This document shows positions 36,801 through 46,671 of a stretch of 64,000 bases of DNA, piece after piece. How positions within the stretch are numbered: the stretch's first letter is position 1; the number at the start of each line of letters is the position of its first letter. Below the pieces are notes generated by a model. It saw only the letters and a list, made by a program, of their open reading frames with translations, was not told where the DNA came from and made no database searches. The position numbers and the translations under genes were made by a program. This stretch comes from Lutraria lutraria (taxonomy: Eukaryota; Mollusca; Bivalvia; Venerida; Mactridae), in contig OZ026836.1 of NCBI GenBank assembly GCA_964023205.1, positions 3,479,501 through 3,543,500 on the forward strand, given 5' to 3'.

Positions 36801-39800
36801 AAATGATGTCTCACTTGAATCACTTTTATCAAGTCTGATTTCAAGAATTAATCTTTCATTAGGAGACATGAGTGGTTGCAGCCAACCTTTGCTGGGATCA
36901 AACTTACAATCACTGAGTTGAGCAGACGTTGGCACTAGACTACTACATTGTACTTTGCTTTTGTTTGTGTTATATAGATCATAAACATGGACTCATATGT
37001 CATTCCATTTCACATACACTTTGAATTGAAATGCAATGAGAAGTATCATGACCGTATTTCTTTATAAATTAAGTGCATATGTATAGTTTTTTGTTAACAG
37101 AGCACTAGTATGAAACCACAACATTGTATAAGTCTTGACAATAGCACACTGTAGCAAACAAAGTGAACACTAATTGTAATACACTTACCCGTCCATACAT
37201 AGTAATGAACATTTGTTTCAGTTTTTGTCTTTGTGCATTACATCTTGTAGCAACAATATGTGTAATAATACTCTCAGTGGTACCTGAATACATAGAACAT
37301 ATATTTATATCACAATGTGACTACTGTAACATGGGCTGTATACATAGAACATATATTTATATCACAATGTGACTACTGTAACATGGGCTGGATACATAGA
37401 ACATATATTTATATCACAATGTGACTACTGTAACATGGGCTGGATACATAGAACATATATTTATATCACAATGTGACTACTGTAACATGGACTGGATACA
37501 TAGAAAATATTTTTATATCACAATGTGACTACTGTAACATGTACTGGATACATAGAACATATATTTATATCACAATGTAACTACTGTAACATGGGCTGGA
37601 TACATAGAACATATATTTATATCACAATGTAACTACTGTAACATGGACTGGATACATAGAACATATATTTATATCACAATGTGACTACTGTAATATGGGC
37701 TGGATACATAGAACATATATTTATATCACAATGTGACTACTGTAACATGGGCTGGATACATAGAACATACATTTATATCACAATGTAACTACTGTTACAT
37801 GTACTGGATACATAGAACATATATTTATATCACAATGTGACTACTGTAACATGTACCTGGATACATAGAACATATATTTATATCACAATGTGACTACTGT
37901 AATATGGGCTGGATACATAGAACATATATTTATATCACAATGTGACTACTGTAACATGGACTGGAAACATAGAACATATATTTATATCACAATGTGACTA
38001 CTGTAATATGGGCTGGATACATAGAACATATATTTATATCACTATGTGACTACTGTAACATGGGCTGGATACATAGAACCTATATTTATATCACAATGTG
38101 ACTACTGTAACATGGACTGGATACATAGAACATATATTTATATCACAATGTGACTACTGTAACATGGAATGGATACATAGAACATATATTTATATCACAA
38201 TGTGATTACTGTAACATGGGCTGGATACATAGAACATATATTTATATCACAATGTAACTACTGTTACATGTACTGGATACATAGAACATATATTTATATC
38301 ACAATGTGATTACTGTAACATGGACTGAATACATAGAACATATATTTATATCACAATGTGACTACTGTAACATGTACCTGGATACATGGAACATATATTT
38401 ATATCACAATGTGACTACTGTAATATGGGCTGGATACATAGAACATATATTTATATCACAATGTGACTACTGTAACATGGGCTGGATACATAGAACATAC
38501 ATTTATATCACAATGTAACTACTGTTACATGTACTGGATACACAGAACATACATTTATATCACAATGTAACTACTGTTACATGTACTGGATACACAGAAC
38601 ATATATATATTTATATCACTATGTGACTACTGTAACATGGAATGGATACATAGAACATATATATTTATATCACAATGTGATTACTGTAACATGTACTGGA
38701 TACATAGAACATACATTTATATCACAATGTAACTACTGTTACATGTACTGGATACACAGAACATACATTTATATCACAATGTAACTACTGTTACATGTAC
38801 TGGATACATAGAACATATATATATTTATATCACTATGTGACTACTGTAACATGGAATGGATACATAGAACATATATATTTATATCACAATGTGACTACTG
38901 TAACATGTACTGGATACATAGAACATACATTTATATCACAATGTGACTACTGTAACATGTACTGGATACATAGAACATATATATTTATATCACAATGTAA
39001 CTACTGTAACATGTACTGGATACATAGAACATATATATTTATATCACAATGTGATTACTGTAACATGTACTGGATACAGGCATATTGTTGGAGTTGTTGT
39101 TTGATTTCTTATAAAATACACAATAACTGGCAATGAACTAGAACACAAACTTGATTTCTGAATCTAATATTAAAGGCTATTTCCTTTAAAAGTCTTCAAA
39201 AATAAATTAAATGGTTCAGTGCAAATATTTGCTGTGATATTGTTTCAAAGGTTTGTCTAGTAGTATAACCTGGCTCAGAAAGGTAGACTAATATACTGTT
39301 TAGTAATATTCTTGGGTCTTCATATTTTTGTACATTTTAATGTACTGTTTCATTTATAGTCCACTAAAATAAATCTCTTTTCGTACTGCAGACATAATTA
39401 TGAGACTAATGATTGTGACTAATGACTTATTTGATATTAAAATACAAGATGTATTTATAAACAGAATCATGGTAAATATTACTAGGTGTACATCATACAA
39501 AATTGTTCACTTTATTACTCATAGCATTATTAAACAACTATATATCTCACCAGGTCCTTTCATTGCCACATTTAGATATTCACAATCAGCTTCTGGGTCC
39601 CATTCTTCACCAGCAAGATCTGTATCACGTTCTTCTTTGTAAAACTTCACAACAATATCATCTGGAGGGTACTTCATCATAGGACCAATAACACCAACAG
39701 CTAATTCAAATGTTGAAGTGATTGCATACCTTCTCATTAGCTCTTCAACATAGAAAGCCTTCATCTTAGATTTAATATCTTCATCAATCTTCTTTACACC

Positions 39801-42800
39801 TTCCTCTGGTTCCTTCATATACATAAAGGTAAAGTTGTCCATTTACAACAAAACTTACAATGATAAACTTTTAATAAACAATTAACATGAAACAGTTAAT
39901 TAACACTTCATCAAAAATTTAGTGATGCAAAAAGATACAATATCTTCTATCCATCAGGTAACTTGACTCCAAAAAATATAATCTTATCAGTTTTCATGCT
40001 TGAATATATTCATTAAACTATCCTAACAAGAGTTGTCAGTAAGACATCATGTTAGGCTATTCTCAGTGACTGATAATGAACAAACTTTAGTCTATAAGAC
40101 AATACCAATATCTATGTAGTATTTAAGAGTTAAAAAGAGCTGTCTGTCAAACATGCATGATAGTTACAAAATGTAATTAACCATATGCAACACCAACACC
40201 GATGCAAAGGCGACTGCAATAGCTCTCCATATTTTGCAAATAGTCAAGCTAAAAACGTTTGCTTGTCAAAACAACTGCAATATTAGACATGGCCCCAGTT
40301 TCACAAACAAAATTGAATAGAAACGCAATAATGGACTGAAGTGTTTTTTCTGTCAAGAAATTTTGTGTCTTTGACATTTGTTTTCTTGTTTACTAACAAC
40401 ATGTTAAACATGCCAGCATAAATCATTTTGGGTCTGGAGGACAAATTAAGTCTCAAAACTCCTTTTTCATTTGAGTCATAAGTCAATTTCCCAATAACAG
40501 ACTCAAATAATTTTCATTCAATTATCCAATATCAAGAGATTATTGTTAGGTTGACATTGTGGGAAACTGTTAATATACCATGTACCACATTCAGAATTAC
40601 GTACAATAAAACAGAGAAATGATTAATATAATGAAAAAGTTGAGTTTGAGCAAAAACTTAAGTGTTTTTTTTTGTGAAACTGGGGCCAGTTCTCCAAATA
40701 AGGAAATATAAAGTTATCTGAACTATTTAAGATTAATAGTTAAGTTTTACCGGCTCTGGTTCTTCTTCTGGTGGGTCTTCCCCTTCTACTGGAGCAGGTT
40801 TCTGTTTTGGGGCCTGATAACCCATTTGCTGAAAACACCATCATAACAGCTCAATAATTGATAAACTCATTCCTATAGGTACTTAAGCTGTTCAAAACAT
40901 GTCATTTAACATAAAATATTTAATTAAAGCAAAAACAACTATTTTTAAAGGAAACCTTCAAGAATTTAGTGAATTCCTAAATAGTAAGTGTAACAATCAA
41001 ATTGAGAATATTTGTGAACATACGGCCAGGTAACATTATATGACTTACAGGAACAAATTTGCATAATAGAGCACTATACTTTAACCAAGTCCTGTGTTTT
41101 AATAAAGTCTTATGAAAACATATGAACAATCAAATATCATGTGTTTCTAACTTAGGCCTAAAAATGTGTTTTGTTTCTTGTTACATGCTCATTCAAAATA
41201 GGGTAGGTAGGTAATTTTTTATGTTTTGCTCTTGAATGAGTGTGGTAATTAAGGTAAAAAAAGTGAGAATGGATACATGTATACCGTTCTTTGGGCCTAA
41301 CCAAAAACTTAAGTGATGATGGAAAAATTAGGGCAAGTCAGGTAACTAGAAACAAGCCCTTTATTTTAATACCTTACCTGATACCAGAAACAAGCCCTTT
41401 ATTTTAATACCTTACCTGATACAACTGTCTCTGCATATTCATTTCCATTTGATGTTGTGCATGTGGTTGATGAGAGTATGACATGGGTGGTTGTGGTGGC
41501 CGGGGTGGTGGCTGTAATGTAACACAAATCATATAAATAATGTATATTATACTCCATATATACAATATGTAATCATTCACAATAAAAATGTCAAACTTTT
41601 AACAACTCAATAATACTATGCTGGATTTTCAAGATATGAGGTTACTACAATCTACATCATTTGTTAAGAAAACTTTTTTTGTTTTATCAACAATAGTTGA
41701 TCCCAAGAAGAAGTAAGCATTGTCAAGTTATATTGTATGTCTATAAGCTGTGCAACTTTACATTTAGTACTCTTTTGTACTAATGACTTAGGTACATATA
41801 GCAGAAAGGAACCAACACTGGCTGATATCCTGATGGTGTAAGCTAGATGTCATACCAACATGAATTATAATACTAACAAACAGAAGCAAACCTGGATCAA
41901 AATCTAAACATGACCCTAATTTCTAATGAAGTTAAACCTTAAATAATCTTATACACAAACCCATCAATGAATCATATTTTATATTTACCTAATTATTTAA
42001 TGTCAAATATTATAAAACATGTTACCTGTCCACCCATAGGGTAAGATCCACTCATTTGTTGAACTCCCGCACAGTTAAATGCAGCTACAAACAAAAGTTA
42101 AAACAATACTAACAAAGCAATACAAACTAGTCTTTTTAAAGATAAATCTTCAATAAAGCATACAATGATGTTGAACACTGGGTACAAAATAATCTCAGAC
42201 AATTCACAGTAGAATTTTTTGCATAATTTGGAAGATAATTATATAAGTAAAAAATCTCACAACATCACCATAATGATAATTTTAAGTTACCATTTCAAGT
42301 TAATTGGGAATTCTATATTATACTTACAAAAACCTCCATGATTGCTATAACCACTTTGCTGGTGAAATCCACCACCACCAAACATCCCTCCTCCTCCACC
42401 TCCTCCAAAGCCACCAAAGCCACCAAATCCACCCATAGGTGGTGGGGGAGGTCCAGAGTTGGTAAAGCCCATGTTCATACTAATATTAAATCCACCAAAA
42501 CCACCCACATTTTGGTAACTACCAAACCCCTGAGGATAGTTACTCTGTAATTATAGAAAGACTTAGTTAAGATAGTACATTATTCAATAACAAGTTCACA
42601 GATTAAAGCAAGTACACAGGCAAATTGTTTTATAGTTTGAACATTAATTTATTGCAAAACAACACTCTTCATTTTTTTCAAATAGAAGTACTCCTATGAG
42701 TCAGGGACATTAATAGTCTATGTTTATATGTAATATAGTATCCCAGCCTGCATGACTATGGCAGTATGCCTGGCTATGTGCCTGTGTAGCATAAAATGTT

Positions 42801-44614
42801 GACCCCGTGGAAAAATGACCCCATGGGTCATTTTTCAACGGATTATTGATCAATTTTCAACGTTAAATATTGACTCATACCGTTAAATAATGACCTCATC
42901 ACGCGTGAAAATTTGATCCTCATTAAAAAATGATCAGCCTATGTACTGTTATTTTCAGCGTTGAAAATCACCTATTACAGTATATAATTATGTAATTTAA
43001 GTCATTCTCACGATTTCTGTTTATAAAACTTTTAAGTATTTTATATTTATGATGATTTGTTCGTTTTTTGTCTTAAAGCGGTTCTTTCATTATGTATTGA
43101 TAGGGTCAGACACCGATTTTTTATATTTTATTTGAAATGCTGACAAATTGCACGAAACATTGAAAAAACGATCATCCAAAGCTGTAACAAGAGTTCTGTG
43201 GCATATTGAGAATGCACGGTTGCATGGTGCCAAGATTGAGAAAGTTTGTCCGGTCTGGCTTAGAAAGCTAACTTAAAATGGGCAAGCCTCAGGATAAACT
43301 CTTTGGTTCGGCACCAACCTCATATGTATTCGATTTGTCTTGTTCCAATAACAAAATAAGTCCCAAAACTCCATTTACGTGGATTTAAAAACACTTGCAG
43401 TTCCTCATGAAAATAGTAAAATAATCCTATGCAATCGTCATGATGTTTTGAAAGAAAAGTCAATAAATACGTTAATTTGTATAATAACATTGTCTCATTT
43501 TAATGATATGAAAAACAACAGAATAATAACCTACCGACAGGATAAAGCCAAGTTTGCCTTATTATGACTAAAAATAAATTTAGAAACAGCATGAATTAAT
43601 TAATTGGTATGACAGAAAGTACACTCCACTTACGCAATAAATTGTTACACCGCTAAATGTAAAATTGACTGTTTTAGACATTATTAATGGATCACAGATC
43701 CTATTACAAGCAGTTCTCATAACCATTACACACTTTTATAATTAATAATTTGTAAAAGAATCACTACTACAAGCTTTTTATAGTGATATTTTGGCATTTG
43801 TAAATATAAAAATTAAAAATGCTATATATAATCATACAAAAGGGAGAGCACTAACTAGTTAGCAATATTACCTCCCTTTATGATACAAAAATCAAATATA
43901 ACTGACTAAGACCTAGCATTCAAGAATGTTGTATATTTACGAATTATATTGGAATATCACAATTTATAAGGATCAAGTACCTTTAACTTTTGTTCATAGA
44001 TATTTACTAGTACTAGTATTTTGCATTAGGGTCCGTTATTTATCCTTTATTAATTTTATACTCGTTGTTTGATTAATAACCAATACAAGCTAAAAGATTA
44101 TTTTATGTTTGTATTTTAACTTTATTTTAATAAAAACATCTCAAAAAACTCACATTTAAGAAGTTTGAAACAAAATGACAAAAAATCGACATGATCTCGC
44201 ATAATTATAGACAAGAGAAAAATTAAGGGCGCTTAGGACGACAAAATGTATAAATAAACTGTGCTAAACAGTGTTATAGGAGAGCTACGCACCTGCAGGA
44301 CTAATTCACTTATTCGTACAGTTGATCTCTAACGTTTGTCTAAAGTTTTAGTTATCGTTAAAAATTGACCCCAAAATTGATCAAAATTTAACGTTGATCA
44401 ATATTCAACGACTTTCTTGATCAAAATTTAACGTTGAAAACCTGTCGGGGTCGATTTTCAACGTTGAGAAATGACCCTTGGGGTCATTTTTCAACGGGGT
44501 CAAAATTTTATGCTACATCTGCACATCATTTAATTAATCTTATCTAATATACATTAAATGTATTCCCCATCCCAGTCCCTCTCTAGTATATCTTATAAAA
44601 TAGATACAAACCAT
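27861..44614 (-). CDS. Annexin B: annexin A7/A11-like protein with alternative repeat II exons, 561 aa
   Basis: Coding exons in transcript order: 44612-44614 (ATG), 42328-42544, 42026-42084, 41416-41511, 40751-40828, 39551-39812, 37189-37283, 36598-36711, 35990-36080, then either 35390-35490 or 34617-34717, then 32525-32614, 29733-29897, 28942-29130, 27861-27986. Phases agree with one alternative exon used (1686 nt). Domain order is as in annexin A: aromatic Gly-rich domain (2-73), Pro-rich and acidic region to 151, the extra stretch, and four repeats with MKGPGT, GLGTDE, WGTDEET and MKGLGTDEKT loops. It ends LLALVGRD. The core is nearly identical to annexin A, but the low-complexity domain has Phe where A has Tyr. 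Introns are larger because of satellite arrays and insertions. ADSL lies upstream on the other strand. Family certain; isoform use inferred. Confidence 0.9.
28347..28892. repeat. 30-bp minisatellite in the last intron of annexin B, 18 copies
   Basis: Unit like AAGACATAAGTACTGTGAGA plus TCTTGAGATC. Same intron as the 8-copy array of annexin A, with a diverged monomer (AAGACATAAGTA versus AACATTAGCG). The array ends about 50 bp from the donor of exon 28942-29130. Long open frames on both strands follow from the 30-bp period. Confidence 0.92.
29898..32150. repeat. 37-bp satellite array in annexin B intron, about 60 copies
   Basis: Unit like CTCCTAATAAATCATTTATC plus ATAACCATGTGTCTGCA. It starts at the 3' splice site of the repeat III exon. 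Segments 31083-31600 and 31601-32118 are near-identical, a higher-order block of 518 bp (14 monomers). Confidence 0.94.
33167..33925. mobile_element. Element with internal repeats of about 160 bp (GGCCCTAT...GCTCACC family)
   Basis: Begins AACAAGAGGGCTATGATGGC and ends with ATCACAATAGCTCACCAAGA, like 59976-61695 in the same orientation. Units contain GGGGCGGGGCCAATTTTG and GAACAAACTTGGTAGAGGTC. Four to five units. In an annexin B intron. Confidence 0.75.
34617..34717 (-). CDS. Annexin B alternative exon 11b
   Basis: 101 nt, encoding VARPDDVTYETLINEDIEND then ASGDFKRLLISCAQ. Acceptor TTTAG and donor CAG|GTTATT. Same phase and length as exon 35390-35490, so either can complete repeat II, but both together would duplicate its second half. 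The usual DTSG cap is DASG here. Confidence 0.87.
35390..35490 (-). CDS. Annexin B alternative exon 11a
   Basis: 101 nt, encoding VAKPNKPASEKRLDDDIKGD then TSGNFKRLLVSACQ. Splice sites CATTTAG and CAG|GTGCTT. It is intact, unlike its counterpart in annexin A. It differs from exon 11b mainly in the first 20 residues, which form the helix C to D part of repeat II next to the calcium site. Confidence 0.87.
35641..35779. repeat. 35-bp tandem repeat, 4 copies
   Basis: Identical units GCTTTTACCAGTCATCTGCT plus CATCTAGAGCCTAAA in the intron between exons 35990-36080 and 35390-35490. Identity of units suggests recent expansion. Confidence 0.92.
36276..36453. mobile_element. Small MITE, copy 2 of 3
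   Basis: Relative of 13266-13446: starts with TACAGTACAAACTCTGTAGA and ends GCCGCTCTGGAGAGGTTTTA. Diverged, no coding capacity. Confidence 0.6.
37284..39078. repeat. 53-bp satellite array abutting the repeat I exon of annexin B, about 34 copies
   Basis: Unit like GGATACATAGAACATATATT plus TATATCACAATGTGACTACTGTAACATGT split by small indels (52-57 bp). The first monomer holds the acceptor of exon 37189-37283. Annexin A has only one unit (18531-18596). Frames reading YIEHIFISQCDYCNM are repeat translations, not genes. Confidence 0.94.
40291..40687. mobile_element. 397-bp MITE with GGCCCCAGTTTCACAAA termini
   Basis: GGCCCCAGTTTCACAAA at the left is inverted as TTTGTGAAACTGGGGCC at the right. 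The matching annexin A intron (19600-19630) lacks it and continues directly with CAGTTCTCC, so the insertion postdates the duplication. Confidence 0.8.
41354..41429. repeat. 38-bp tandem duplication carrying a second splice donor
   Basis: The end of exon 41416-41511 and its donor (CAG|GTAAGG) are repeated 38 bp downstream in the intron (donor complement at 41376-41377). Present in annexin B only. Confidence 0.88.
42328..42544 (-). CDS. Annexin B exon 3: Gly/Phe-rich low-complexity domain
   Basis: 72 residues beginning SNYPQGFGSYQNVGGFGGFN and including GGFGGFGGFGGGGGGGMFGG. Ten Phe and three Tyr, the mirror of annexin A. Eight residues longer than the A exon because of the glycine run. Confidence 0.88.
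42785..44516. mobile_element. 1.73-kb terminal-inverted-repeat element in annexin B
   Basis: TGTAGCATAAAATGTTGACC plus CCGTGGAAAAATGACCCCAT on the left matches the inverted right end over 50 bp or more. Both subterminal regions carry repeated 'ttgatcaaaatttaacgttga' type phrases. No transposase; the interior is AT-rich. Inserted in the intron after the start-codon exon, the same intron that holds the foldback element in annexin A. Confidence 0.8.
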
Positions 44615-44648
44615 GATTGATGATGTTAACTCAGAATGTCTTCAACAA
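44612..44648 (-). CDS. Annexin B exon 2: start-codon exon
   Basis: 37-nt exon with acceptor TATTCCAG; the ATG is its last codon and is followed by the donor GTTTGT. Conserved with 23597-23627. Confidence 0.6.
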
Positions 44649-46036
44649 CTGGAATAAAGAAAATACCACATAGTTAACATAATGATGATATTCACATACA
44701 AGATTTTACAGTTACATTAACTGTTCAAAGTCCTAGCTACATGTATACTATTATAATTTAAGTTACTATATATAACATGGTTATATAATCAACATATTGA
44801 ACACTACAAGTGTATCTTAAAAAACTGCCTCATCATTGGCGATTCATGACAGCCATGATCCATGAGAAATTTTTAAACAGAGTGTTTCAAAAATATGGAA
44901 GATAATTGAGATGATATATTAATAATATTTTGTATATTCTGTGGCTTCCGTTTGGATCCTAAATGAAAAAAATATTATCTCAAAATAGGACAGATATATT
45001 TTGTGTCAATAATTTCTTTAGGTTCCCATGATAGAAAATGATTAACCATGAGATGTTTCAAAAACAATTTATGCCATTCCTTTGAGTTATTTTCCCTTTA
45101 AATTTGCTTAAAAAGTCTATGTGAGTAACCTATTTTTCAAAGAACATCCACTTCAATGAAAACTCATATATATATATCAAAAAGATGCAATTACACAATA
45201 TCAAATGTAATTTGATAAAGAAAAATATAGGTCTCCATGTAATATCTAAAGAAATTTAGAGTTTTCAACAAGAGCAACAACTCTTACAATATTTTAAAAA
45301 TTATTGGGAAAAACTATGGTACCTGTAAGAGGTAGCTATCAAAGAAATAATAATGACAATCTGGTGATAATATTTTTTTAATACTTTTAATAATATGAAC
45401 ATTTTTGTGTAATATTAAACAAATACGATCCTGACATCAGAATGCAAGCCATATGGACCTTATATTGACCACCAAGTTCTCTAGCTGATTGACAGTAGGG
45501 GGTATAAAACAGAAAGGGTCACTGATAGACTAGCTTCTGTTTACATGATCAGTTGCTATAATGCTTATAAATACATCAGGAAGTTAATAAGGCATAAACT
45601 TATTTTCACAATAAATCGACAAAATTTATTATCTTATTTTTCACTAGGTTTCAAGTCTACAGACAAAATTAATCTGATTAGGGGCAATAAAACAATTAAG
45701 AGATAAGCTCTCTTGTAGCTTTTGACTTTTTGAGGGGGTATGGGTGCTGTTCAATGTCTTTAACAAGCAAATAAAATGTTTAACAATCACTCGTAATAGG
45801 ACCTGCTACTTACTTTATTTCAACCGCAATGCCAACTTGCGTTGCGGTCGAATGAATGTGACTTCACATATGTCATTTCAGTGAAAGCTATACATGTATA
45901 TTCTAATAGTAATTAAAGCCAAAAATACTGTAAAAAATATGAATAATTCTTAATTATAAATAAAATATGCGCTATAATATATTTGAAACACAATCTTAAA
46001 TAAACCACGAATTTAATTAAAAACATAAATTCTCAC

Positions 46037-46095
46037 CTTTCAGATACCACGTCAGACTGGTCTTAAGACATACGAATCCTAGCAATAACGTAAAC
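46037..46095 (-). other. Annexin B probable noncoding exon 1
   Basis: Conserved with 25759-25815; donor AAAG|GTGAGA. The in-frame ATG of copy A is followed here by a stop, which supports a noncoding reading. Right boundary approximate. Confidence 0.5.
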
Positions 46096-46488
46096 AAATA
46101 CGGATTAATCAATCAATACATACAGTGGACAATAATGACCGTTGTCCGGACACTAACCGTTGTCTCCTGCTACGCTCTGATAGTTATGTTGTTATAACCC
46201 TACGAAACGAGTACCAGTTACCAATTGCAATTTACGGACCGTACGGACGGTTCAGATACATGGAAATGTACCCAATATAAATACACATAGCCTCAACCGA
46301 GAATTTTCTTATACGAAACACATTTTAGATACTTATGATAGACAAATTTAATCGAAAAAAAACAACAAAACATTCCCATGTCTCAGAGAAATGATCAAGG
46401 TGAATTGTTATTGAACCAGAGACCTTGATAACATGTTATCTACGTGGAACTCTCTCTGCAAGAACGTATATACGCACAACTATTAATT

Positions 46489-46671
46489 ACAGTGCATCCT
46501 ATATCCTAATCAACACCCTTTGAGAGAAGCAAAATAATGTTGTTTTTGAGAGGTTGTTGCTCTAGAGAGGTTAAATTAATAGTTAAATCGTGCAGTGGAG
46601 AAAATCCTGTTGTTGTTGGAGGGAGGTTGTTTCTCAAGAGAGTGCCGCTCTGGAGAGGTTGCACTGTGCGT
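46489..46671. mobile_element. Small MITE, copy 3 of 3
   Basis: ACAGTGCATCCT at the left and GAGAGGTTGCACTGT at the right, with internal GAGGTTGTTGCTCTAGAGAG shared with the other two copies. Lies upstream of annexin B. Confidence 0.65.

Noticed and set aside
38306..39136. Open frames reading YIEHIFISQCDYCNM repeats
   Set aside because: They are translations of the 53-bp intronic satellite and change frame with each indel.
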